DNA of 64,000 bases. Source: Agrobacterium leguminum (lineage in GTDB: Bacteria > Pseudomonadota > Alphaproteobacteria > Rhizobiales > Rhizobiaceae). Below the pieces are notes generated by a model. It made no database searches, had not been told where the DNA came from, and saw only the letters and a program-made list of their open reading frames with translations. Every line of letters begins with the position of its first letter. Position 1 is the first letter of the stretch. Positions 26,985 to 35,750 of the stretch are shown piece after piece. Both the position numbers and the translations under genes were made by a program. The DNA lies in NCBI RefSeq assembly GCF_015704895.1, contig NZ_JADQWB010000013.1, forward strand, positions 62,001 to 126,000, read 5' to 3'.

Positions 26985-27781
26985 GCCGGAATGGCCTGTT
27001 CCTGCCGCTCCAGCCGGGGCACGCAGATGAGCCGCCCCTGCCGGGAGAAGATATCGGCTTCGAGATCGAAGACCTCGGCGACATTTTCGGGTGTGACCGC
27101 TTTGGCAACCGGCCCGGACGCCAGAACCCGCCCGGATTTCAGCATGATGACATCATCGGCGAAGGTGGAGGCAAGGTTGAGATCGTGCAGCACGACGATG
27201 ACGGTCTTGCCATGCCTGTCGGTCAGTTCGCGCACGAGGCCGAGAACGGCATATTGATACTTCATGTCGAGATGATTGACCGGTTCGTCCATCAGGATCA
27301 CGTCCGTATCCTGCGCCAGCACCATGGCGATGAAGGCGCGCTGGCGCTGGCCGCCGGAAAGCGTGTTGACCTGCGCTTTCGCCTTGTCTTCCAGCCCGAC
27401 GGTCGTCAGCGCCTCGGCAAAAAGCGCGCGGTCGCGTTCGGTCGGGCCGCCCGCAAGGCCGTAACGGGCGTAACCGGCAAGCTCGATCAGCTCACCGAGC
27501 GTCATATAGTCAGGGCAATGGCACTCCTGCGGCAGATAGGCGATGCGCCGCGCCAGTTCGCGGCGTCCGATCTCGCCGATCGAACGCTCACCGAGCCTTA
27601 TTGCCCCCGATGACAAAGGCACGAAACCCATGATGGTCTTCAACAGCGTCGACTTGCCGCAGCCATTGGGGCCGATCAGCGCGGTGACGCGGCCGTTCTG
27701 GAAACGGGCGGAAAGCCCCCGCAGGACGGGAACATGTCCATAGCTGGCGTGAAGGTCCGTGGCGTCAAGCACCGGATACAA
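26981..27781 (-). CDS. Ferric-siderophore ABC transporter ATPase (FepC-like)
   Basis: A 266-residue ATPase with Walker A GPNGCGKSTLLKTI, signature LSGGQRQRAF, Walker B VILMDEPVNHLD and the switch histidine in VVLHDLNLAS. The PQECHCPDYMTLGELI region is typical of the iron-siderophore and cobalamin subfamily. It is the first gene of the transport operon, transcribed away from the flavin monooxygenase gene. The upstream gap has a near-palindromic AT-rich block. Confidence 0.93.
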   Translation of the reverse strand: MYPVLDATDLHASYGHVPVLRGLSARFQNGRVTALIGPNGCGKSTLLKTIMGFVPLSSGAIRLGERSIGEIGRRELARRIAYLPQECHCPDYMTLGELIELAGYARYGLAGGPTERDRALFAEALTTVGLEDKAKAQVNTLSGGQRQRAFIAMVLAQDTDVILMDEPVNHLDMKYQYAVLGLVRELTDRHGKTVIVVLHDLNLASTFADDVIMLKSGRVLASGPVAKAVTPENVAEVFDLEADIFSRQGRLICVPRLERQEQAIPA

Positions 27782-27832
27782 CTCCTATTATTCATGCACC
27801 CATGCGTCGAGACGCCGCACGGTCGTTATAAG

Positions 27833-27851
27833 TATTTGAATTTAAATATCG
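27833..27851. promoter_or_regulatory. AT-rich near-palindrome before the siderophore ATPase gene
   Basis: The 16 bases 27833-27848 (TATTTGAATTTAAATA) form a near-perfect palindrome with one mismatched pair. Overlapping it is TGA (27837-27839), nine bases, then TCG (27849-27851), one base away from the TGA-N9-TCA pattern seen twice elsewhere in this siderophore region. It may be a weak iron operator or a site for another iron regulator such as Irr. Position, 52 bases before the ATPase start, is suitable. It also lies between divergent genes. Confidence 0.35.
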
Positions 27852-27995
27852 AACCCGTGGAAAAAGCATTTCTTTCCGGCAGGCGCGACGGTGTGGTCTT
27901 GAAGCGACACTAAACTATAGTAAAACTCTCCACAAATCGAAATTTGCCGATTCAATGTGCGGATTTCTTGCCGGTTATTTCAGTCGAGGTGCATC

Positions 27996-29297
27996 ATGTC
28001 AGTCGCAGCCAAGCTTCATGTCGGCATGTCGCTGGCCCCAACCTGGCTCAGCGGCGAGGCATGGCGGCGCGCGGACAGCGATATAAACGGGGTGTTTTCC
28101 AGCGACTATTTCGTCGATCTGGCGCAGCGCGCGGAAGCTGCCCATGTGGATTTCGTGTTTCGTCCGGATACGCTTTTTCTGCGCACCGAGGGGCTGGAGA
28201 CCGGCGGCGGATTTGCCAGCATGGACCCGACCATGCTTCTTGCGGCCATTGCGCGGGAAACCAGCCATGTCGGGCTGTTGTCCACCGTTTCGACCACATT
28301 TCTGCCGCCCTATGTCGTCGCCCGCCAGATCCAGTCGCTGAACTGGCTGAGCAATGGCAGGGCGGGGTGGAATATCGTCACGGCGCTTGAGGGGCACGAA
28401 AATTTCGGCCTGAAAGAGATGCCTTCGCCGCAGGAACGCTACGAGCGCGCCGCCGAATTCACGCAGGTGGTGAGAGCGCTATGGGCGAGTTTTCCGAACG
28501 AAGCTATCAAACTCGACCGGGAAAGCGGTCGGTTCGCCGATTCCTCGCTGGTGCGGCCGGTGGCGCATGAGGGCAGGCATTTCAGCGTCAAAGGCCCGCT
28601 CAACCTGCCGTCCCATGCCAGCCGCATTCCACTGGTGCAGGCGGGCGCTTCTCCCGAAGGTCGTGATTTCGCCTCGTCGGTGGCCGATGCTGTCTTTGCC
28701 TCGACGCCGGACATGCAGGCGGCCATCGAACTCAGGGCGGATTTGCGGCGGCGTGCCGAGGGCCACGGTCGCAACCCCGACGGCGTGAAGCTGATGCCGG
28801 GCCTCAGCCTCTATCTCGCGGAGACCGGCAGGGAGGCGCTGGAACTCTTCGTGGAGACCCATGCCCGCGCCAACCGCGCCCGCGCCTTTGCCTCCATTCG
28901 CGATATGACGGGTCTTGATCTCACGGACTGGCCGCTCACGCGGATCGTTACCGCCTCCGACCTGCCGCCGCCGCCGGAGACACCGAGAAGCCGCACCCAT
29001 GCCGGCCTGCTACGCCGGCTGATCGAGCGGGAGACGCTGAGTGTTGCGGAATTATTGCGACGTCCGGAAGTGATGGGGTCGGGCCATTGGCAGATCATCG
29101 GCACCGTTGAAGATGCCCTTGAGGCCATCCGCGAATGGGCGGCTGCCGGTGCGATCGACGGTTTCGTCGCGGTGCCCGGCGGTTCGGTGGCGTCCATGCG
29201 GCTGGTGCTGGAGCGGCTGTTGCCGAAGCTCGCCGATGCCGGGCTTTTCCGCACGGCCTATTCCGGCCGCACCTTTGCGGAGCATCTGGCCGAATAG
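27996..29297 (+). CDS. LLM-class flavin-dependent monooxygenase (NtaA/SnaA/DszA family)
   Basis: A 433-residue member of the bacterial luciferase-like family that uses reduced FMN supplied by a partner reductase. Family features are HVGMSLAPTWLSGEAWRRA, ASMDPTMLLAAIARETSHVG, SLNWLSNGRAGWNIVTA, IPLVQAGASPEGRDFA and the C-terminal VPGGSVASMRLVLERLLP. Members attack chelators such as nitrilotriacetate, organosulfur compounds and other substrates, so the substrate cannot be read from sequence. The start at 27996 follows GAGG. It lies between siderophore import genes and a TonB receptor, which suggests a ligand that enters with metal, but this is inference. Confidence 0.85.
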   Translation: MSVAAKLHVGMSLAPTWLSGEAWRRADSDINGVFSSDYFVDLAQRAEAAHVDFVFRPDTLFLRTEGLETGGGFASMDPTMLLAAIARETSHVGLLSTVSTTFLPPYVVARQIQSLNWLSNGRAGWNIVTALEGHENFGLKEMPSPQERYERAAEFTQVVRALWASFPNEAIKLDRESGRFADSSLVRPVAHEGRHFSVKGPLNLPSHASRIPLVQAGASPEGRDFASSVADAVFASTPDMQAAIELRADLRRRAEGHGRNPDGVKLMPGLSLYLAETGREALELFVETHARANRARAFASIRDMTGLDLTDWPLTRIVTASDLPPPPETPRSRTHAGLLRRLIERETLSVAELLRRPEVMGSGHWQIIGTVEDALEAIREWAAAGAIDGFVAVPGGSVASMRLVLERLLPKLADAGLFRTAYSGRTFAEHLAE

Positions 29298-29299
29298 GC

Positions 29300-30163
29300 T
29301 TACGCGCCGCCGGATTCGGCCGTCGCCTGTCCGGCTGCTTCGATCAGTCGGGAAAAATGCCGTTCGGTCTCGGCGGTGGCCACGAAGGATACGGTGGTGA
29401 CGACACAACAGAGTTCGCCCTGGGCGTCGAAAACCGGCGCGGCCTTGCCCGTCAGGGCGGAGAACAGATGTTCATTGAGTTCCGCGCCACCCGCTTCGCG
29501 GATGGTTTCCAGAATGCCGGCATCGGGACGGGAGCCGCGAAAGGCGGCCGGTTGCAGCCTGCGCACGGCGGCTATCCTGTCCGGCGGCAGGTAGGCCTGA
29601 AAAACCAGCCCGCAGGCGCTGTTGTCCAGCGGCAGAACATCGCCGAGCGCCACGGTGCTGATGGAAAAGCTGGCGCTTCTCGCCCACCGCACCACGGTCG
29701 GGCCGCGTTCGGTCCAGATCGCCACGCCGCAGCTGGCGCCGATCCTGGAAGCAAGCGCATTCATCTGGCGGCCGGCGGTTTCAACCGGATTGATTCGCCT
29801 GAGCGCGCTGATGCCTATTCCGAGCGCCGCGGGTCCGAGATCGTAACTGCCGCTTGCGGGGTCCTGTATCACCAGCCCCTCCCGCACGAGGCTTTGCATG
29901 TAGCGATGCGCGGTGGAACGGCCGGTGCCGGCGCGTTTGGCCAGTTCGCCAAGTGCCAGCGCCCTGTCCGATCTGGCGAGAAGATTGAGGAAACGCGCCG
30001 CGATCGACACCGACTGAATGAGGGCCGAGCGCTTTTCGCCCTCGTTTTCCGGCAGATTGTCCGAATCGTCATCCATGGCGTTCAAGCGCGTTCCCCCCGT
30101 TTTGTTGAGCATGCCTAACGCATCGGACCGGAAATCGGAATCGATTTCTGCGGACGGAACCAT
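29300..30163 (-). CDS. IclR family transcriptional regulator
   Basis: A 287-residue regulator. The helix-turn-helix lies in ALALGELAKRAGTGRSTAHRYMQSL, preceded by the SVSIAARFLNLL helix typical of IclR proteins. The C-terminal effector domain (ETAGRQMNALASRIGASCGV and LPLDNSACGLVFQAYLP) is complete. The start at 30163 has AAGGGAA; ATGs at 30196 and 30073 are alternatives. It converges tightly on the flavin monooxygenase gene (2 bases apart) and diverges from the TonB receptor gene, so it may control either or both. Confidence 0.88.
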   Translation of the reverse strand: MVPSAEIDSDFRSDALGMLNKTGGTRLNAMDDDSDNLPENEGEKRSALIQSVSIAARFLNLLARSDRALALGELAKRAGTGRSTAHRYMQSLVREGLVIQDPASGSYDLGPAALGIGISALRRINPVETAGRQMNALASRIGASCGVAIWTERGPTVVRWARSASFSISTVALGDVLPLDNSACGLVFQAYLPPDRIAAVRRLQPAAFRGSRPDAGILETIREAGGAELNEHLFSALTGKAAPVFDAQGELCCVVTTVSFVATAETERHFSRLIEAAGQATAESGGA

Positions 30164-30313
30164 GCTGTTCCCTTTCGAAACGCTGCGGGTGCGCAAGCGG
30201 CGGTCGGTAAACTTTGTTGTAAATATGGCACATCCCGTTACGGAAGCCTTTTTGTCCGCAATACAGAACGCATTCTCTATTGCGAAACGGATAACGCTTC
30301 CGTTACTTGAATA

Positions 30314-30328
30314 TGACTTTAATACTCA
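30314..30328 (+). promoter_or_regulatory. RirA-type operator (IRO) before the TonB receptor gene
   Basis: TGA (30314-30316), nine bases, then TCA (30326-30328), the same pattern as the entC/NRPS site, 20 bases before the receptor start. The nine inner bases are AT-rich (CTTTAATAC), as in the described rhizobial operator. An AATACT sequence within it could be the -10. Repression by iron-loaded RirA would keep the receptor off in iron-rich medium. Confidence 0.6.
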
Positions 30329-30347
30329 TGTTTATTAGGGGTGTGTG

Positions 30348-32441
30348 ATGGGGTTTAGCTCTAACGGTCGTTTGATGAGCGGGGTCAGCGCTCTGACGCT
30401 GGCGACATTGTTTGTGACGCCGGTTCTCGGTCAGGATCAGCAGGCGGCGACGGCGGGCACCACCGTCCTGAAGCCGATCGTCGTGACCGGTGAAAAAGTG
30501 GCGCGCGACATGAAGAACACGGCGTCGTCCGTTTCGGTCATATCCGGGGATAAAATCAAGAAAGAAAAGACCGGCGACCCGACCGTATCGGACGCGATCA
30601 AGGATATTCCGAACGTCGTTTACACCGACAATGTCAGCGCCCCGATCATTCGCGGACAGGATACGCAGGGACCGAATACCGGCTCCATCGCTTTCTTCAC
30701 CGGCACGGTGCCGCGCGCGACGATCAATGTCGACGGCCACTATCTCGGTTATAACGAGTTCATCTATGGCGCGAGCTCCATCTGGGATGTCGAAAGCATC
30801 GAGGTGTTCCGCGGCCCGCAGACCACCTCGCAGGGCGCCAACGCCATTGCCGGCGCGATCCTCGTCAACACCAAGGACCCGACCTTTACGCCCGAAGCCA
30901 GCTATCAGGCGGAAATCGGCAATTATCACCAGAAGCGCGGTTCCTTCGCCTTTTCCGGTCCGCTGATCGAGGATGAGCTGGCGGCGCGTATGGCGATCGA
31001 TTATTCCGGCCGCGATACCTTCATCGACTACATCAATTCCGCCTTCGCCCATGAGGGAACGGACCAGAACTTCAAGGAATTCAACGGTCGCTTCAAGCTT
31101 CTGTGGGAACCGTCGGAAATTCCCGGCCTTTCGACGAAGCTCACCTATTCCTACAACGCCTCTAACCGGCCGAGCCAGGAAGCGGCGTCGCGCCCCTTCG
31201 AGGATCTCAACCACGTCACCACGACGATGCCGAATTTCAGCCAGTACACCAATACCGGCATTCTCGACATCAATTACGATTTCGAAAACGGCGTGAAACT
31301 GTTCAACCAGACGCAGTTCTCCTCGTCCATCGCCAAGCGCCGGGTCGGCATTGCGAATACGGGTGATGCCGATATCGACCTGAAGAACACGTCCCATGAA
31401 ACACGCGTGACCTTCGGTGATCAGGAAGACGTGCTGAGCGGTGTCGCGGGTATTTATTACGCACATACGAAAGCCGACGAGGTGCTTTATCTGCGTGGAA
31501 CCTCGCGCTTCAACGATACCAAGGACAATCTCGGCCTCTTCAGTGAGTTGAGCTATCGCCTGACCGATCAATGGACCCTGACGGGTGGTCTGCGCTACCA
31601 GCAGGACCAGATTCAGCGCGCCGGTTACCGGACGCTCTCCGCCACCAGCAGAAGCTCGGTCAATTATGACGAAACCTTCTCGGAAATCCTGCCCAAGGCG
31701 TCGCTGGCCTACGCCATCAATGACGACTGGACGGTGGGCGGCCTGATCAGCCGCGGTTACAATCCCGGCGGCGTCGCATTCGACCTGACGACCAGCAAAT
31801 GGCGCACCTTCGACAAGGAAACCATCTGGAACTACGAGCTGTTCACCCGCGCCAGCCTGCTGGACGATACGCTGACGGTGAACGGCAACCTGTTCTACAT
31901 GGACATGAAGAATGCCCAGTTTAACGTGCCGGTCGTCGTCTCCACGGGCATCAGCGAATCCTACACCGTCAATGCCGAAGAAGCTCATGCTTACGGTCTG
32001 GAAATCGGCGTGGATTATCAGGTCCTCGACAATCTGACGCTGAAGGCCAGCGCCGGTCTGCTGAAGACGAAAATCGACGAGATTTCCAGCAATGCCGCCT
32101 ATGTCGGCAAGGAATTCGCCAAGTCGCCGGGTTACAGCTTCACCGTCGGCGCTAGCTGGGACGTGACGGATAAATTCACCGTTTCGGGGCAGGTGCGCCA
32201 TCTCGACGGCTATTATTCCGACACGGATAACAAGGCCGTTTATGCAATCGATCCCTATACGATTGCGGATGTGCGGGCGAGCTACAAGTTCCAGGAGGAG
32301 CTTGAATTCTACGCTTACGTCAAGAACGTCTTCGATGAGCGGGCACCGACGCTGATGAAGGAAAACCGCGGCATTGGCGGTATCGAGGCCAGCATGACCG
32401 AACCGCGCATGTTTGGCGTCGGTGTTCGTGGCACGTTCTGA
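30348..32441 (+). CDS. TonB-dependent outer membrane receptor, probable ferric-catecholate receptor
   Basis: A 697-residue receptor. A signal peptide ends near VTPVLGQ, a TonB-box-like stretch LKPIVVTGE follows, then the plug (SVSVISGDKI, IRGQDTQGP, DVESIEVFRGPQTT) and a 22-strand barrel region ending in the required C-terminal aromatic (GVGVRGTF). It should import a ferric siderophore, or another chelate, using TonB energy. The iron operator upstream and the nearby fep-like importer favour the product of this locus. The ATG at 30348 behind AGGGG is chosen over a GTG one codon earlier. Confidence 0.92.
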   Translation: MGFSSNGRLMSGVSALTLATLFVTPVLGQDQQAATAGTTVLKPIVVTGEKVARDMKNTASSVSVISGDKIKKEKTGDPTVSDAIKDIPNVVYTDNVSAPIIRGQDTQGPNTGSIAFFTGTVPRATINVDGHYLGYNEFIYGASSIWDVESIEVFRGPQTTSQGANAIAGAILVNTKDPTFTPEASYQAEIGNYHQKRGSFAFSGPLIEDELAARMAIDYSGRDTFIDYINSAFAHEGTDQNFKEFNGRFKLLWEPSEIPGLSTKLTYSYNASNRPSQEAASRPFEDLNHVTTTMPNFSQYTNTGILDINYDFENGVKLFNQTQFSSSIAKRRVGIANTGDADIDLKNTSHETRVTFGDQEDVLSGVAGIYYAHTKADEVLYLRGTSRFNDTKDNLGLFSELSYRLTDQWTLTGGLRYQQDQIQRAGYRTLSATSRSSVNYDETFSEILPKASLAYAINDDWTVGGLISRGYNPGGVAFDLTTSKWRTFDKETIWNYELFTRASLLDDTLTVNGNLFYMDMKNAQFNVPVVVSTGISESYTVNAEEAHAYGLEIGVDYQVLDNLTLKASAGLLKTKIDEISSNAAYVGKEFAKSPGYSFTVGASWDVTDKFTVSGQVRHLDGYYSDTDNKAVYAIDPYTIADVRASYKFQEELEFYAYVKNVFDERAPTLMKENRGIGGIEASMTEPRMFGVGVRGTF

Positions 32442-32466
32442 GCTGTCACCTGAGTTGAAAAGCGAA

Positions 32467-32496
32467 GAGACCTCCGAAATGATTTTCGGAGGTCTC
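32467..32496 (+). terminator. Hairpin terminator after the TonB receptor gene
   Basis: GAGACCTCCGAAA pairs perfectly with TTTCGGAGGTCTC around a 4-base loop, 25 bases after the receptor stop. The 13-base stem is strong, though the following bases lack a clear T-run. It probably ends the receptor transcript. Confidence 0.75.
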
Positions 32497-32523
32497 GAAC
32501 TGTTGACCCTCTCTCGCACTCGC

Positions 32524-32612
32524 CGTCATCCTCGGGCTTGTCCCGAGGATCCAACCACGTCTCGTTAGAACAATCGGTTGCAGATGCTCGGGACAGGCCC
32601 GAGCATGACGAA
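32524..32612. repeat. Dispersed palindromic repeat, copy 2 (RIME-like)
   Basis: Two adjacent palindromes: CTCGGGCTTGTCCCGAG, then ATGCTCGGG with CCCGAGCAT, framed by GTCATCC and ATGACG. The second half is identical to copy 1 at 19505-19592 over about 30 bases, while the sequence between the palindromes differs. It lies between convergent genes (TonB receptor and gcdH). Confidence 0.78.
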
Positions 32613-32663
32613 GGAGAGGTTTTGGGCCTCTTTAAAGCCGAACTCCTCGACGCGGATAAAGCC

Positions 32664-33851
32664 TCAGAAAAATGCCTGAATGCCCGTCTGCGCCCGGCCG
32701 AGGATCAGCGCGTGGACGTCGTGCGTGCCCTCATAGGTGTTGACCGTCTCAAGGTTCTGGGCGTGGCGCATGACGTGATATTCGATCTGGATGCCGTTGC
32801 CGCCATGCATGTCGCGGGCCTGGCGGGCGATATCCAGCGCCTTGCCGCAATTGTTGCGCTTGATGATGGAGATCATTTCCGGCGCCATCTTATGGTCGTC
32901 CATCAGTTGGCCGACGCGAAGCGATGCCTGAAGGCCGAGCGCGATTTCGGTCTGCATGTCGGCGAGCTTCTTCTGGTAAAGCTGCATGCCGGCGAGCGGC
33001 TTGCCGAACTGCTTGCGGTCGAGACCATATTGTCGGGCGCGGAACCAGCAGTCTTCCGCAGCCCCCATAACCCCCCAGGAAATGCCGTAGCGGGCGCGGT
33101 TGAGGCAGCCGAACGGGCCTTTCAGGCCGGAAACATTGGGCAGCAGCGCGTCTTCGCCCACTTCCACACCGTCCAGAACGATCTCGCCGGTGATGGAGGC
33201 GCGCAGCGACAGCTTGCCGCCGATCTTGGGAGCGGAGAGGCCCTTCATGCCCTTTTCCAGCACGAAGCCCCTGATCTGGTTGTCATGGGCTTCCGATTTC
33301 GCCCAGACGACGAAGACATCGGCGATTGGCGCATTGGAAATCCACATTTTCGAACCGCGCAGGCGATAGCCGCCGGCAATTTTCTCGGCGCGGGTCTTCA
33401 TGCCGCCGGGATCGGAGCCGGCATCCGGCTCGGTGAGGCCGAAACAGCCGATCAGCTCGCCGGAGACGAGGCCGGGCAGGTATTTCTTCTTCTGCTCGTC
33501 CGAGCCATAGGCGAAGATCGGATGGATGACGAGCGAGGACTGCACGCTCATCATCGAGCGGTAACCGCTGTCGATACGCTCCACTTCGCGGGCGACGAGG
33601 CCGTAAGCCACATAGCTGGCATTGGCCGCGCCATATTCTTCCGGCAGGGTGACGCCGAGCAGGCCGGTGCGGCCCATCAGGCGGAGCAGTTCCGGTTCGG
33701 TGGTCTCAGAAAGATAGGCCTCGGAGACACGCGGCAAGAGTTCCGATTTGCCGAAGGCGGCGGCGGCGTCGCGGATCATCCGCTCGTCGTCGTTCAGTTG
33801 GTCTTCGAGCAGAAAAGGGTCCTGCCAATTGAATGCTGCGTGTTCGCTCAC
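32664..33851 (-). CDS. gcdH: Glutaryl-CoA dehydrogenase
   Basis: A 395-residue acyl-CoA dehydrogenase. FAD and substrate motifs are [34 protein letters not shown] and [10 protein letters not shown]; the catalytic glutamate is in YEGTHDVH near the C-terminus. The N-terminus [19 protein letters not shown] and the RARYGISWG segment are characteristic of GcdH, which converts glutaryl-CoA to crotonyl-CoA in lysine, tryptophan and aromatic breakdown. A divergent LysR gene, 96 bases away, is the likely regulator. Confidence 0.93.
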   Translation of the reverse strand: MSEHAAFNWQDPFLLEDQLNDDERMIRDAAAAFGKSELLPRVSEAYLSETTEPELLRLMGRTGLLGVTLPEEYGAANASYVAYGLVAREVERIDSGYRSMMSVQSSLVIHPIFAYGSDEQKKKYLPGLVSGELIGCFGLTEPDAGSDPGGMKTRAEKIAGGYRLRGSKMWISNAPIADVFVVWAKSEAHDNQIRGFVLEKGMKGLSAPKIGGKLSLRASITGEIVLDGVEVGEDALLPNVSGLKGPFGCLNRARYGISWGVMGAAEDCWFRARQYGLDRKQFGKPLAGMQLYQKKLADMQTEIALGLQASLRVGQLMDDHKMAPEMISIIKRNNCGKALDIARQARDMHGGNGIQIEYHVMRHAQNLETVNTYEGTHDVHALILGRAQTGIQAFF

Positions 33852-33947
33852 GTGATGCCTCCGGATTTGCTGGCCGGATTATTGGTATTCGGGCCAGTCG
33901 GCACAAGCCATGTTTACTCATTTTTGCATTACATATAGTAATGGCTC

Positions 33948-34871
33948 ATGACGTCTCTCAGCCGCAAACTCCTGCCCTCCACCAGTGCGCTCGCCGCCTT
34001 CGATTCCGTGGCCCGGCTCGGCAGCTTTTCCGCGGCCGCCGATGAGCTTGCCCTGACGCAGGGGGCGATCAGCCGGCAGGTTATGTCACTGGAAGAACAG
34101 CTTGGTGTGCGCCTGTTCGAACGCGGTGCACGCGGCGTGGCGCTGACGACCGAGGGTCGCGCCTATGCAAAATCGATTGCCTCCGCCCTTGGCGAGATAC
34201 GCTCCGCGTCGCTGCAGATCATGACCAAAACGCATGGCAATACCCTGAACCTCGCCATGCTGCCCACCTTCGGCACCCGCTGGCTTCTGCCGCGTATCCC
34301 GGATTTCGTGGCGAACCACCCCGAAATCACCATCAATTTCGCCACCCGTATCGGCCAATTCGACTTTGAGCGCGAGCAGCTCGATATGGCGATCCATATC
34401 GGTCAGGCCGACTGGCCGGGGGCGGAAAGCACCTTTCTGATGCATGAAATGGTTGCGCCGGTGTGCAGCCCGCAATTCCTCAGCGCCCATCCCGTGGAAA
34501 AGGGAGAGGATATCGCCGCCCTGCCGCTGCTGCACATGGCCTCGCGGCCGGGCGCATGGGGTCACTGGTTCGAAAGCCTCGGCCTGTCGCTCGCCTTGCC
34601 GCAGGGCATGCGCTTCGAACAGTTTTCCAGCGTGGCGCAGGCCTGCATCGCCGGGCTCGGCGTGGCGCTGATGCCGCTTTTCCTGATCGACAACGAGCTG
34701 AAATCGAAGCAACTGGTAAAGGCCTTCGATCATCAGGCCAGAAGCCCCAGCTCCTATTATGCCGTGGCGCCGCTTTCGCGCGCCAATCACGTGCCGGTCG
34801 TGCTGTTTCGCGATTGGCTGGTGCGGCAGGTGGAGGCCTATCATGCCGCCCGCAATGCGCCCCTTTCATAA
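33948..34871 (+). CDS. LysR family regulator next to gcdH
   Basis: A 307-residue LysR protein of the GcvA-like subgroup. The N-terminal winged helix reads STSALAAFDSVARLGSFSAA then LTQGAISRQVMSLEEQLG, followed by an effector domain (GTRWLLPRIPDFVANHPE, GLGVALMPLFLID). It is transcribed away from gcdH, the usual layout for a LysR activator and its target. The effector is unknown; glutarate or glutaryl-CoA is a guess from context. Confidence 0.9.
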   Translation: MTSLSRKLLPSTSALAAFDSVARLGSFSAAADELALTQGAISRQVMSLEEQLGVRLFERGARGVALTTEGRAYAKSIASALGEIRSASLQIMTKTHGNTLNLAMLPTFGTRWLLPRIPDFVANHPEITINFATRIGQFDFEREQLDMAIHIGQADWPGAESTFLMHEMVAPVCSPQFLSAHPVEKGEDIAALPLLHMASRPGAWGHWFESLGLSLALPQGMRFEQFSSVAQACIAGLGVALMPLFLIDNELKSKQLVKAFDHQARSPSSYYAVAPLSRANHVPVVLFRDWLVRQVEAYHAARNAPLS

Positions 34872-34957
34872 AGCCGTGGCAGAGACGGTTTAACGGATGC
34901 TGACCCTCGCGGCGATAAATACCGGCAGGGGGAGGGAAAATCGCGGCAAGCCGGGCT

Positions 34958-35602
34958 ATGAAATCGGTCATGAAACCAAAAAGGAAGCGCGGCCGGCCTG
35001 CGCATGAGGATATTCTGACGCCCGCCGAATGGCGGACCGTTCATGCCGTCCAGCACGGCATGACGAACCGAAAGATCGCTAGCCGCCGCGGCATCAGCCT
35101 CGATGCCGTCAAGTTTCACATCGCCAATGCGCTCGGGAAGCTTGGTCTCGACAACAGGAAAATGCTTCTGCGCTGGTTCGCCGTGCCGGTCGACAGCGCC
35201 TTGGGAAAACAGGGGAACCCGATGAATAAAAATATCGCGCTCGGCGCCATTGGCCAGATCTCCCGTTCCGTCAGCGATCTGCCTGCGGCCGAGGCATGGT
35301 ATCGGGATGTGCTCGGGCTAACCCATCTCTATACATTCGGCGATCTGGCGTTTTTCGATTGTGGCGGCACGCGCCTCTTCCTTTCGGTCGATGGGCGAGG
35401 GCCGACAAATGCGGTCATCTATTTCAGGGTGGATGATATCGGCGCCGCTTATGAAGGGCTGTTGTCACGCAACGTCGAATTTAAAAGTCCTCCGCATCTC
35501 ATTCATCGTCATGGCGATGGAACCGAGGAGTGGATGGCCTTTTTCAAAGACCCGGATGGTGGCATTTTGGCAATCATGTCGCAGGTCAGGCCGCAGCAAT
35601 GA
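34958..35602 (+). CDS. Fusion of LuxR-type HTH and VOC (glyoxalase/bleomycin-resistance fold) domains
   Basis: A 214-residue protein. Residues about 20-75 form a LuxR/GerE-like helix-turn-helix: ILTPAEWRTVHAVQHGMTNR, then KIASRRGISLDAVKFHIANA and LGKLGLDNRKMLLRW. Residues about 95-210 are a VOC domain: IGQISRSVSDLPAAEAWYRD, VLGLTHLYTFGDLAFFDCGG, and EEWMAFFKDPDGGILAIMSQ. The two parts are joined by a short linker. An internal ATG at 35222 has AGGGGA just upstream, so a 126-residue VOC-only product is also possible. VOC proteins bind metal and small ligands, so this could be a one-component ligand-sensing regulator. No upstream site for the first ATG is clear, and the target is unknown. Confidence 0.8.
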   Translation: MKSVMKPKRKRGRPAHEDILTPAEWRTVHAVQHGMTNRKIASRRGISLDAVKFHIANALGKLGLDNRKMLLRWFAVPVDSALGKQGNPMNKNIALGAIGQISRSVSDLPAAEAWYRDVLGLTHLYTFGDLAFFDCGGTRLFLSVDGRGPTNAVIYFRVDDIGAAYEGLLSRNVEFKSPPHLIHRHGDGTEEWMAFFKDPDGGILAIMSQVRPQQ

Positions 35603-35716
35603 TCTCATCCGGCCGGTAGCCGCTTGGCGCGCCCGGCTACAATCTTTCCCGTTTCCGGGGATAGTCCTGATTTTTGTCGCCTCCAGACTCGACAGGGCGG
35701 CCTTGCTCGATTATCG

Positions 35717-35734
35717 TGATTAAACGTTTAATCA
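35717..35734. promoter_or_regulatory. LacI-family operator, perfect 18-bp palindrome
   Basis: TGATTAAACGTTTAATCA is its own reverse complement, with the central CG typical of LacI/GalR-family operators. It lies 16 bases before the start of a LacI-family gene that heads the purine operon, so autoregulation and control of the whole operon are expected. No second copy was noticed elsewhere in the operon. Confidence 0.82.
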
Positions 35735-35750
35735 GCCCTTTCGGACCATT

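Noticed and set aside
27996-29297. Naming the flavin monooxygenase nitrilotriacetate monooxygenase (ntaA)
   Set aside because: The family acts on many substrates, and no FMN reductase or NTA importer genes are adjacent to support this name.
30303-32519. Open frame antisense to the TonB receptor (738 codons)
   Set aside because: The receptor has a signal peptide, plug and C-terminal Phe on the plus strand; the antisense translation shows only low-complexity acidic and basic stretches.
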